From the NCBI GenBank assembly GCA_029260715.1, contig JAJDCS010000014.1, forward strand, positions 1-64,000: a DNA stretch of 64,000 nucleotides, in the 5' to 3' direction. The stretch is from Phycisphaeraceae bacterium (lineage in GTDB: Bacteria; Planctomycetota; Phycisphaerae; Phycisphaerales; Phycisphaeraceae). A model generated the notes under the pieces. The model searched no databases and was not told the origin of the DNA. It was given only the letters and a program-made list of their open reading frames with translations. Below, one piece after another: positions 53,706-61,511 of the stretch (its first letter is position 1; every line of letters begins with the position of its first letter). Made by a program: the position numbers and the translations under genes.

Positions 53706-55472
53706 ATGTCTGAGTCAAGTTCCCATTCAGTGAGTGGATCAGCTTCGCTAGGTGATATCCAAAGTAGACGCCTAGGGAGAACTTTGCTGAAGATGGGGAA
53801 GGTCTCACGGCCGCAAATCCAAGAAGCCCTTCAAATTCAATCGCAGCGAAAGATGCCAATTGGGCAGATTTTCATTGAATTGGGCTATATTACTGAAAAA
53901 GACCTAAATCTCGCCTTGGCAATGCAAGCGGGCATGGAGGTTCTTGATTTAGAACGCTTGGACATCCCCGATTCGGTTATCCACATTCTCCCTGCCGAAA
54001 CAGCCCAGGCGTACCAGGTCTTACCGGTAAAATACGACGAACCCAGCAATACCCTGACGGTCGCGTTGAAAAGCGCCAATAACTTCCGAGCGATCGACGA
54101 TCTGCGGCTGTTGATGGGTTACAACATCAAATCCGTGATCGCTGACGCGGATCAAATCGACACCCTCCTGGAGCGGTTTTATAGCTCCGATCATGAATCG
54201 TTGACCTCTCTGATCGGCGAGTTGGAAGACGACGCCGACCTTGAACAGGTCAAAGACCGCGGCGAATCGATCGACCTGGAGGCGTTGGTCCAGGCAGCGG
54301 AGTCCAACAAGGTCAAGCGTCTGCTCAACTTGGTGTTGATGCAGGCGATCAAAGACAAAGCCTCGGACGTCCACTTCGAGCCGTTCGAAGACGAGTTCAA
54401 GATGCGGTACCGGATCGACGGGACGCTTTACGAGATGGTCCCGCCCCCGGTCCACTTGGCGGTGCCGATTGTTAGCCGTATCAAGGTGATGGCCAATCTC
54501 GACATTGCCGAGCGTCGCCTGCCCCAGGACGGCCGGATCGAGCTGATCGTCAACAGCAACCCCGTGGACCTGCGTGTGTCGGTGCTGCCGACGATCTACG
54601 GCGAGTCGGTCGTGATGCGTGTGTTGGACCGTTCCAACGTGTCGCTGGACCTTGACAAGGTGGGCATGAGGCGTGACGACTTGAGCCTGTTCCGCCAACT
54701 GGTCAGTAAGCCCAACGGGATCGTCATCGTGACGGGCCCGACCGGCTCGGGCAAGACAACCACGCTCTACTCAGCCCTCAACGAGCTGAATAAAATCGAT
54801 ACGAAGATATTAACCGCGGAAGACCCCGTCGAGTACGACATCGACGGGCTGGTGCAGGTGCAGATCAACCCCGAGGTGGGCCTGACGTTCGCCTCAACGC
54901 TCCGCAGCTTCTTGCGGCAAGACCCCGACATCATCCTGGTCGGCGAGACCCGCGACCTAGAGACCGCTCGGATCGCCGTGCAGGCGTCGCTCACCGGGCA
55001 CCTGGTTTTTACAACGCTGCACACCAACGACGCGCCCAGCTCCATCGCGAGGCTGCTGGACCTGGGGCTCGAGTCGTTTTTGGTCACCGCGACGATCGAG
55101 GGCGTGGTGGCTCAGCGCCTGGTCAGGAAAATCTGCGCCAAGTGCAAGGAGCAGTACCAGCCCACCGAGGAGCAGTTGATGGAACTGCAGCTTACCCCTG
55201 AGGACCTTCAGGGCCGGGCGGTCTACCACGGGCGGGGCTGCGAGTACTGCAACCACAGCGGCTACAAGGGCCGGCTCGGGCTGTTCGAGATTATGACGCT
55301 CGACGACGAGCTGCGGGAGCTGATCATGAAAAACACCTCGACCCAGTTGCTGCGTGCCCAGGCGCGCAAGCGGGGCATGCGCACGCTGCGGCACAGCGGG
55401 TTGCTGGCGATTTTTGACGGGCTGACCACGATCGACGAGGTCGTGCGTGAGACGCTGATGGAAGAAGCGTAA
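53706..55472 (+). CDS. GspE/PilB-family assembly ATPase 2
   Basis: 588 aa, paralogous to the gene at 50413. N-terminal MshEN-like domain (IGQIFIELGYITEKDLNLALAMQ, about 45-70), Walker A TGPTGSGKTTTLYSAL, Asp box EDPVEYDIDGLV, Walker B ILVGETRDLETARIAVQASLTGH, and a zinc tetra-Cys (CAKCKEQ, CEYCNHSG). The first about 300 bp are AT-rich like the gap before. Only a weak ribosome site precedes ATG 53706. With the next gene it probably forms the main assembly motor. Confidence 0.93.
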   Translation: MSESSSHSVSGSASLGDIQSRRLGRTLLKMGKVSRPQIQEALQIQSQRKMPIGQIFIELGYITEKDLNLALAMQAGMEVLDLERLDIPDSVIHILPAETAQAYQVLPVKYDEPSNTLTVALKSANNFRAIDDLRLLMGYNIKSVIADADQIDTLLERFYSSDHESLTSLIGELEDDADLEQVKDRGESIDLEALVQAAESNKVKRLLNLVLMQAIKDKASDVHFEPFEDEFKMRYRIDGTLYEMVPPPVHLAVPIVSRIKVMANLDIAERRLPQDGRIELIVNSNPVDLRVSVLPTIYGESVVMRVLDRSNVSLDLDKVGMRRDDLSLFRQLVSKPNGIVIVTGPTGSGKTTTLYSALNELNKIDTKILTAEDPVEYDIDGLVQVQINPEVGLTFASTLRSFLRQDPDIILVGETRDLETARIAVQASLTGHLVFTTLHTNDAPSSIARLLDLGLESFLVTATIEGVVAQRLVRKICAKCKEQYQPTEEQLMELQLTPEDLQGRAVYHGRGCEYCNHSGYKGRLGLFEIMTLDDELRELIMKNTSTQLLRAQARKRGMRTLRHSGLLAIFDGLTTIDEVVRETLMEEA

Positions 55473-55796
55473 ACATTGTTTGCCACGGGGCGGGTGGCTG
55501 ACGCCCGGCCGCTTGTTGAGAGGTCACGGATGACGGGTTTGATTCCAACTTACGCCGCCGCGTGGGCAACGGGAGAAAGGCTCTGTGTGATGGGTTTGTC
55601 ACGAGCGATGCGGGTTGATGGGGTCATTTCTTCCGGGGCATTGCGGGCGGCGTGGGCCGTGACGTTTTTAGGATCGCGGCTTCGGCTGCGGGGAGCGGGG
55701 CAACACCGGCCTGTGGTGGGCCGAATGAAATGAGACGCACGGGGCACGCCGTGGCGCGTGCTTGAGACGCATGGTTGACCAGTCCAGGAGCGAGTC
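55473..55796. other. Gap of about 320 bp between ATPase 2 and PilC
   Basis: No gene is supported on either strand. The stretch is high in GC and open frames there are compositional. AGGAG appears just before the PilC start. Confidence 0.35.
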
Positions 55797-57098
55797 ATGC
55801 CGACGTACATTTACGAAGCGTTGAACAAGAAAGGCCAGCCCAGCAAGGGCGAGATGCAGGCGGGCAGCAGCGAGGAAGCGATCGCCAAGATCCGCGGCAT
55901 CGGGCTGTTCCCCTCATCTGTCCGGGAGCAGAAGGTTCGCAAGGGCCGTGCCCGCGCGGGGGCGCCGGCCGCGGCGGCCGATGAGCCTAAAAAGAAATGG
56001 GGCGAGATCACAATCACGATCGGCGGGGTGAACACCAAGACGCTCACCGCGTTCACCCGCCAGTTCGCCACGCTCCAAAACGCGGGCCTGCCGATCCTCA
56101 AATCCCTGGGCATCCTCGAGAAGCAGCAGAGGCCGGGGCTTATGAAGAACGTGTTGCGGGGTGTTCACGAAGACGTGTCGGGCGGGATGACGCTGTCGGA
56201 CGCGATGGCCAAGCACCCCAAGGCGTTCAGCAAGCTGTACACGAAGATGATCGCCGCCGGCGAAGTCGGCGGCGTGCTGGACCTTATCTTGCAGCGGCTG
56301 GCCGAGTTCCTCGAGAAGGCGGCCAAGCTCAAGCGCCGCGTGCTGGGGGCGATGATCTACCCCGCGGTGGTGTTGAGCGTGGCGGCGCTGATCGTGCTGG
56401 GCATCATGTACTTCATCGTGCCCAAGTTCGAGCAGATTTTTAAGGATTTCGAGACCAACCTGCCCTGGCTGACCGTCGCGCTGATCGACACGAGCAAGTG
56501 GCTTGGCGGTACGCTGTACGAGGGCCAGATCGTGCCGGGCGCGGTGATCATCTTGATGATCCCCTTCTTTGTCTTCGGTGCGATCAAGCTGGCGCGCAAG
56601 GCGACGACCGGGCGGTTGGTGCTGGACACGGTGGCTCTGAAGTCGCCGGTCTTCGGGGCGCTGATCGCCAAGAGCGCCATCGCGCGGTTCACACGGACCC
56701 TGGGGACGCTGATCGGGGCGGGCGTGCCCATCCTCGACGCGATCCTGATCACACGCGACACCACGAACAGCGAGGTGTATTACCGGGCGCTTAACCGCGT
56801 GCACGACTCGGTGCGCCAGGGCGAGAGCTTCGCCGAGCCGCTGCGCACATCCAAGACCTGCGACGAGGTAGTGGTGAACATGATCGACGTGGGCGAGCAG
56901 AGCGGTGACTTGGACAAGATGCTCTTGAGGGTCGCCGACAACCACGACGAGCAGGTGGACGCCACGGTGTCCAGCTTGGTGTCGCTGCTCGAGCCGATCA
57001 TGGTCATGCTGCTGGGCGGGATAGTGGGCTTTATTGTTGTCGCCTTGTTTATGCCGCTGGTGTCGCTGATCCAGTCGGTGTCGATGCGGGGCGGTTAA
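55797..57098 (+). CDS. pilC: PilC/GspF inner-membrane platform protein
   Basis: 433 aa with two T2SSF domains (about 60-190 and 260-390), each followed by hydrophobic helices (VVLSVAALIVLGIMYFIVPK; IMVMLLGGIVGFIVVALFM). Start ATG 55797 has AGGAGCGAG upstream. It would transmit ATPase motion to pilin subunits. The motifs QFATLQNAGLPILKSL and YTKMIAAGEVGGVLDL are family-typical. It lies between ATPase 2 and the pilins. Confidence 0.95.
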   Translation: MPTYIYEALNKKGQPSKGEMQAGSSEEAIAKIRGIGLFPSSVREQKVRKGRARAGAPAAAADEPKKKWGEITITIGGVNTKTLTAFTRQFATLQNAGLPILKSLGILEKQQRPGLMKNVLRGVHEDVSGGMTLSDAMAKHPKAFSKLYTKMIAAGEVGGVLDLILQRLAEFLEKAAKLKRRVLGAMIYPAVVLSVAALIVLGIMYFIVPKFEQIFKDFETNLPWLTVALIDTSKWLGGTLYEGQIVPGAVIILMIPFFVFGAIKLARKATTGRLVLDTVALKSPVFGALIAKSAIARFTRTLGTLIGAGVPILDAILITRDTTNSEVYYRALNRVHDSVRQGESFAEPLRTSKTCDEVVVNMIDVGEQSGDLDKMLLRVADNHDEQVDATVSSLVSLLEPIMVMLLGGIVGFIVVALFMPLVSLIQSVSMRGG

Positions 57099-57116
57099 AT
57101 AGACGGGTTATCCGCA

Positions 57117-57674
57117 ATGACAGGCAAACACTCACAACACGTATCGGCCCCGACGCCTCTTGGCGAGCGAGGCGCCGGCGCCAGGCGGTTAAGCCGGACG
57201 GGGGGCATGGGCGCGATCGAGTTGGTTGTGAGCATGGCGGTGGTGGGGGTCTTGCTGGGCGGGGTGGTCTTGGTCAGTGAGTCGCTGCGTGTGAGCACGT
57301 CCGACCAGCAGACGCGTCAGACGCTCCGCCGCCTGTCCATGGCGACGGACGCCTACCGCCGGGCGCACGGCGATTGGCCGCCTTGTTCGTCCACCGCCCG
57401 GTGCGTCGGGGCGTTGCTTGCCGACCCAGTGTCGGCGCCGATGGTCCGGTCGCTGCGGCTGAGCACCGACTCGCAAGGGGTGATCCACGTTCACGACGGG
57501 TACGGGCAGCCGATCCGCTGCATCAGCGGTGATAAGAGCCAGACCGCCAAGCCGGATTTCGTCTCGGCCGGGCCCGACGGGCGGTTCGGCGACCTGTCCT
57601 CTTCACGGGAAGACCAGTTCAACGCAGCCATGGACAACCTGTATAGCTCCGACCTGGAGGAGCCCACGCCATGA
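57117..57674 (+). CDS. GspG-like pseudopilin
   Basis: 185 aa. Class III prepilin signal with Gly at -1 and MGAIELVVSMAVVGVLLGG after it; Glu is at mature position 5. Then a globular domain with DAYRRAHGDWPPCSS and the GspG-type C-terminus DFVSAGPDGRFGD. It should be cut and N-methylated by PilD. It overlaps the next gene by 4 nt (ATGA). It could be a major or minor pilin. Confidence 0.85.
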   Translation: MTGKHSQHVSAPTPLGERGAGARRLSRTGGMGAIELVVSMAVVGVLLGGVVLVSESLRVSTSDQQTRQTLRRLSMATDAYRRAHGDWPPCSSTARCVGALLADPVSAPMVRSLRLSTDSQGVIHVHDGYGQPIRCISGDKSQTAKPDFVSAGPDGRFGDLSSSREDQFNAAMDNLYSSDLEEPTP

Positions 57675-58354
57675 GACACACAACGCGACAACAGAATGGC
57701 AGCCGCTCTGCCCGCGCACGTCGGCAAGCCCGTGCCAAAGCGCGGCGTGGGTTTACGCTGACCGAGATCATGGTCACGATCAGCATCATCGCGATCCTCA
57801 TGGCTGTGGGCGCCGCGGGCGTCTTGTCGGTCCAGGGTGTAGCCGCCAAAAACCAGACGCTCGCCACCATGGCCGCGCTCAAAGCCATCGCCGACGAGTA
57901 CAAGCGGCAGGCCGGTGATCCCGTCAACGATTTAACGCCGCCACCCAACGAGCCGATCGACTGGAACATCTCCAAACCAAGAAACGCAACAGGCGCAGCC
58001 GGCTCGGCAGTGGTTAATGACTCCATCGAGCGGTTCGTGTGGGCGGTGGATCAAGACCCGCTGACCCGGAAGATGGTCTACGCGCTGGGGGCCGGTGTTT
58101 TTGTGGACGACAAAGCGGGCATCGACAATAAATTCGGCGACCGCGACGGCTTCAACGAGGTTGTCGACGGGTGGGGCAGGAGGTTGGATTATTTTCAATC
58201 CAATTCGTCTGGCCCAATCAGACCTCACGCCCGTCCTTTTTTTGTATCGGCTGGCCAAGACGGTGAGTGGGGCGACTACCGGTCCTCCGCCTCCACCGCC
58301 GCGCAAAAGCAAGCCAAAGACAACCTCTACAGCCCGGGAGTAAAGGTAGAGTAG
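57671..58354 (+). CDS. Type II pseudopilin with GFTLTEIM signal
   Basis: 227 aa. A basic leader ends RRG, and after the cleavage site is FTLTEIMVTISIIAILMAVG (Glu at position 5). The C-terminal part has the FVSAGQDGEWGDYR pattern of GspG/H-like proteins with a calcium-type loop. It overlaps the preceding gene (ATGA), and the next begins 2 nt after its stop, so all three are co-translated. Confidence 0.87.
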   Translation: MRHTTRQQNGSRSARARRQARAKARRGFTLTEIMVTISIIAILMAVGAAGVLSVQGVAAKNQTLATMAALKAIADEYKRQAGDPVNDLTPPPNEPIDWNISKPRNATGAAGSAVVNDSIERFVWAVDQDPLTRKMVYALGAGVFVDDKAGIDNKFGDRDGFNEVVDGWGRRLDYFQSNSSGPIRPHARPFFVSAGQDGEWGDYRSSASTAAQKQAKDNLYSPGVKVE

Positions 58355-58356
58355 CC

Positions 58357-59226
58357 ATGAAGAACCACGCAAACATGACAACCAGACACCGCGGCATCAC
58401 CCTGCCCGAGTTGATCGTGGTGATATCCGTGGCCATCGCGTTGCTGGCCGCGACGATCCCCAGCATCTCAGCGGTACGCAGGGCCATCCAAGACGAATCG
58501 GGGACCAACGCGATCACCGCGGCGGTCACCGCAGCGCGCTCGCACGTCGCCACCGGGCAAGCCAACTTGCAGGACATGGGCTCACTGACCGGCCCGTACG
58601 AAGGGATCACCTACCAGGGCGTGGCTGTGCTGTTCACGCCCGCCGGCGAGTTGCGCCTGGTGCAACACTTCCAGAAAGCGAAAGACAGCGACCCCAAGCT
58701 AATCGCCCCGAATTATAACGGGTATCGCGACATCCCCGACCAGGAATACATCGAACTTCCGTCGGACGTGGGCGTGGTGGGCATCGCCCGCGGCGCTAGC
58801 CTTTTCCTTTTCACCCCGCCGTTCGCGGTGCGGTATAACTCAGAGGGGAACTTGGTCGCGGGGATCACGGACGCAAATGCTCGTTTGGTCTACTACGACA
58901 GCGATCGGGACGGCGAGTTTGATGTCGCCGACGCCCGCACCAGCGGCTACAACCCAGACACCTTCGCCGCACTCGGAGGTGATGTGGACGGTATCTACAC
59001 ACTCCCCTTCGATCAGATCGAGACCGTCATCGGCGTGGTGACTTACTCGAAAAAAGACCTGTACGAAGCCGGAAAAAACCTCAATTCGACCACCAGCGGC
59101 CGCTTCCCCCTGAACAGCAACGCCGCGCAGTGGCTGCTTGACCCCGACGGCAACCCCGCCACCGACGACGGCCACGGCCAAGTTATGTTTTTCAGCCGCT
59201 ACAGCGGCGCGCGATTGATGAGGTGA
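58357..59226 (+). CDS. Prepilin-like protein with GITLPELI signal
   Basis: 289 aa. Start ATG 58357 (MKNHANMTTRH). The leader RHRG precedes ITLPELIVVISVAIALLAAT (Glu at position 5; the first mature residue is Ile, not Phe). A long globular domain follows, with an acidic loop DSDRDGEFDVADA that could bind calcium. It starts 2 nt after the previous stop. Probably a minor pilin. Confidence 0.82.
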   Translation: MKNHANMTTRHRGITLPELIVVISVAIALLAATIPSISAVRRAIQDESGTNAITAAVTAARSHVATGQANLQDMGSLTGPYEGITYQGVAVLFTPAGELRLVQHFQKAKDSDPKLIAPNYNGYRDIPDQEYIELPSDVGVVGIARGASLFLFTPPFAVRYNSEGNLVAGITDANARLVYYDSDRDGEFDVADARTSGYNPDTFAALGGDVDGIYTLPFDQIETVIGVVTYSKKDLYEAGKNLNSTTSGRFPLNSNAAQWLLDPDGNPATDDGHGQVMFFSRYSGARLMR

Positions 59227-59232
59227 CCCCGA

Positions 59233-60213
59233 ATGCCACGCACGACGATCCATCCCGATCAACACCTTCGCGCCTCGGTGAGGCGGCGGGGCTTCTCCTT
59301 GATGGAGGTCGCCGCCGCGATGGGGGTCTTCGCGCTGGGGTTCGTGGCGATCGCGGCGATCTTCCCGATCGCCGCGATGATCCAGAAGCAGACCGCGCGC
59401 CAGTTCCTGGGCGCCGAAGCGGCCAACAACGTCGTGGCGATGATGGAGATGAGGAAGTTCACTACCGACTTTCTTGAGAACGGTGTCACTGGAAGTGCAT
59501 TCACCGGGATCCCGGACGATAGCATGGATGTTTTTACAATTCTTCGGAACCTTGACCCGCCGGGCGTCTTGCGGGATCTGTCACCTCCGAACAGGATTTT
59601 CGAGCACTGGATGCTCGCCGACCGCAGCTTCCCGTCGGGGCCGCCATTCTTGGTAGAGCCGATACCGTCGATACCAGAGACAGAGGAATTGTATTTGCAG
59701 AGCCTGCGAAGCCGTGATGTCTACGCTGTGCCGCTGGTGCGTCGTGCCAAGCTGCCTACTTCCCCATCCGACTGGCAGGTGTTCGTGTTCATCCTCAAGC
59801 GGGACAGCGGCACTTACACGCGCGCGCCGTTCAGCGCTTTTTCCGGCTGGGCTAACTATGACGGGTACGATGTCTCCGACCCGTCGAATCCGGTCTGGCG
59901 AGTCCCCGGCGTGCGTGGCGTGTCGGTGGGGATGCCCGCGACCAACCGCTTTACCTTCTCCAACACCTGGGGCAGCGGTTTAGAGATCGACCGGGGCGAC
60001 CTGGTGCTCGACAGCAACGGGAACATCCACACCGTGGAATCAGCCGACAACGGCGGGATATACGTGGTCGGCGACATCCCCGTGCCGATGGAGTGGAACG
60101 GGTCGGACCTCGTCGCCAACCCGCCCAGCGCGTTGTGGTACGGCCGGCGCTCGGGGCCGGAAATGGACAGCCCGACCATTCAGATCCTTGTCCTCGATGA
60201 CGCCGTGGAGTAA
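59233..60213 (+). CDS. Prepilin-like protein with GFSLMEVA signal
   Basis: 326 aa. RRRG then FSLMEVAAAMGVFALGFVAI, with Glu at position 5, the PilV/GspI pattern. A large C-terminal domain. GAGGTGA lies before ATG 59233, 6 nt after the previous stop. A local AT-richer patch is at about 59460-59720. Minor pilin by context. Confidence 0.85.
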   Translation: MPRTTIHPDQHLRASVRRRGFSLMEVAAAMGVFALGFVAIAAIFPIAAMIQKQTARQFLGAEAANNVVAMMEMRKFTTDFLENGVTGSAFTGIPDDSMDVFTILRNLDPPGVLRDLSPPNRIFEHWMLADRSFPSGPPFLVEPIPSIPETEELYLQSLRSRDVYAVPLVRRAKLPTSPSDWQVFVFILKRDSGTYTRAPFSAFSGWANYDGYDVSDPSNPVWRVPGVRGVSVGMPATNRFTFSNTWGSGLEIDRGDLVLDSNGNIHTVESADNGGIYVVGDIPVPMEWNGSDLVANPPSALWYGRRSGPEMDSPTIQILVLDDAVE

Positions 60214-60218
60214 TCGCT

Positions 60219-61478
60219 GTGACCCGATGGAACCACTCATTCAGTTGCAGCCGCAACGCCCGGCCCGGGGCGCGGGGGTTCACCATCATCGAGTTGCTCA
60301 TGGCCACGTTTATCATGGGCATCTTGATGTTCCTGATCAACCGCCTGTTCTTCGACACAGCCGGCGCGGTCAGCCACGGCATGGCCTTAAACCACATCCT
60401 CAGCGACAGCCAGACCGTCAGCGAACAGTTCCGCTCGGACGCAGACTACATGGTCGGCCCGTCCGATGGCGGGTTCCTGGTGATTATCAACCAGGTCATC
60501 CCCAACGTGACAATCCAGACGCAGAAAGGCCCGGTCACCCGCGACGTGCGCAGCGACCAACTCGTGTTCATCCGCAACGCGGAAGGCGTCGAGCCGTTGG
60601 CGCCTGGCTACACGACCGCTTTCAGCAACAGCACCGACGCGACGCACGCCAAGGTCTGGTACGGTCACGCGCTACGCACCGATCCGGGCGGCTCCGGACC
60701 GACTGTGGTTGGGCTGGGCGCTGTTAACGGTCCTAATGAGGTCGCGTCGAACTGGATTTTGGGGCGGCACGCGCTGTTCTTAGATGGAACGTTTAGCTCT
60801 TTGGGGTGGCCTCCATCCCCACCATCGATTCAAGTATTTGCAAGGGATGCGGCTTTTGATTCGCCAGTAAATTATGGCAACACGACGCCGCCTGTGGCCA
60901 ATTCGCTGTATATGGGCCTCACCGATGTTTGCGCCGAGGTTCTGGAGGACATTAATGCCAAGTTGCTAGGCGCGACAGATTATAACGATCAGGCCTATCT
61001 CTACGCGTTTCCCGACACGCGCGTTTCCCCGGTGACAACCACACAGGAGCAGCGACTACGCGTCAATCCCAGACCCGCGGGCAACACCTTTGAGAGCTGG
61101 CGTATTGCGCAGATGCACCCTTATTTTGTAGAAAATGTCAGCGATTTTATTGTGGAGTTCGCTGCGGATACGGATCAAACGGGCGATATTGACTTTCACA
61201 GCGGCCAGGGCAGCGTCGTCTGGCGCAGCATCAACGACGTGCCCGGTTGGGCGGCGGGTTACAAGTCCAGTCCCAACTATGTGCTTCCCGGTGGCCTTGA
61301 AGCCCGTTTTACCTTCCGTCACGACGACCCAAACTACTGGCCGTACATGATCCGCATCCGCTACCGCGTGCACGATCCCAGGGGGCGGTTCACCGAGCGC
61401 GTGCGAGACGCGGGCAACAACGTCAACACCGAGCCGGGCATGTGGTTTGAGCAGGTGATCAAGGTAAACCGCCGGTAG
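60219..61478 (+). CDS. PilW/GspJ-like minor pilin
   Basis: 419 aa. Start GTG 60219 (read as Met). GARG then FTIIELLMATFIMGILMFLI with Glu at position 5. The large C-terminal domain (DFIVEFAADTDQTGDIDFH and others) resembles PilW. A local AT-richer segment spans about 60780-61010. It lies 5 nt after the previous stop. Confidence 0.83.
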   Translation: MTRWNHSFSCSRNARPGARGFTIIELLMATFIMGILMFLINRLFFDTAGAVSHGMALNHILSDSQTVSEQFRSDADYMVGPSDGGFLVIINQVIPNVTIQTQKGPVTRDVRSDQLVFIRNAEGVEPLAPGYTTAFSNSTDATHAKVWYGHALRTDPGGSGPTVVGLGAVNGPNEVASNWILGRHALFLDGTFSSLGWPPSPPSIQVFARDAAFDSPVNYGNTTPPVANSLYMGLTDVCAEVLEDINAKLLGATDYNDQAYLYAFPDTRVSPVTTTQEQRLRVNPRPAGNTFESWRIAQMHPYFVENVSDFIVEFAADTDQTGDIDFHSGQGSVVWRSINDVPGWAAGYKSSPNYVLPGGLEARFTFRHDDPNYWPYMIRIRYRVHDPRGRFTERVRDAGNNVNTEPGMWFEQVIKVNRR

Positions 61479-61511
61479 CGGGGGGGATAGTGGGGGCCGA
61501 AGGAGCGAGCC

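Noticed and set aside
55914-56945. Minus-strand frame of 343 codons opposite pilC
   Set aside because: Shadow of pilC; basic, His/Gln/Arg-rich with no motif.
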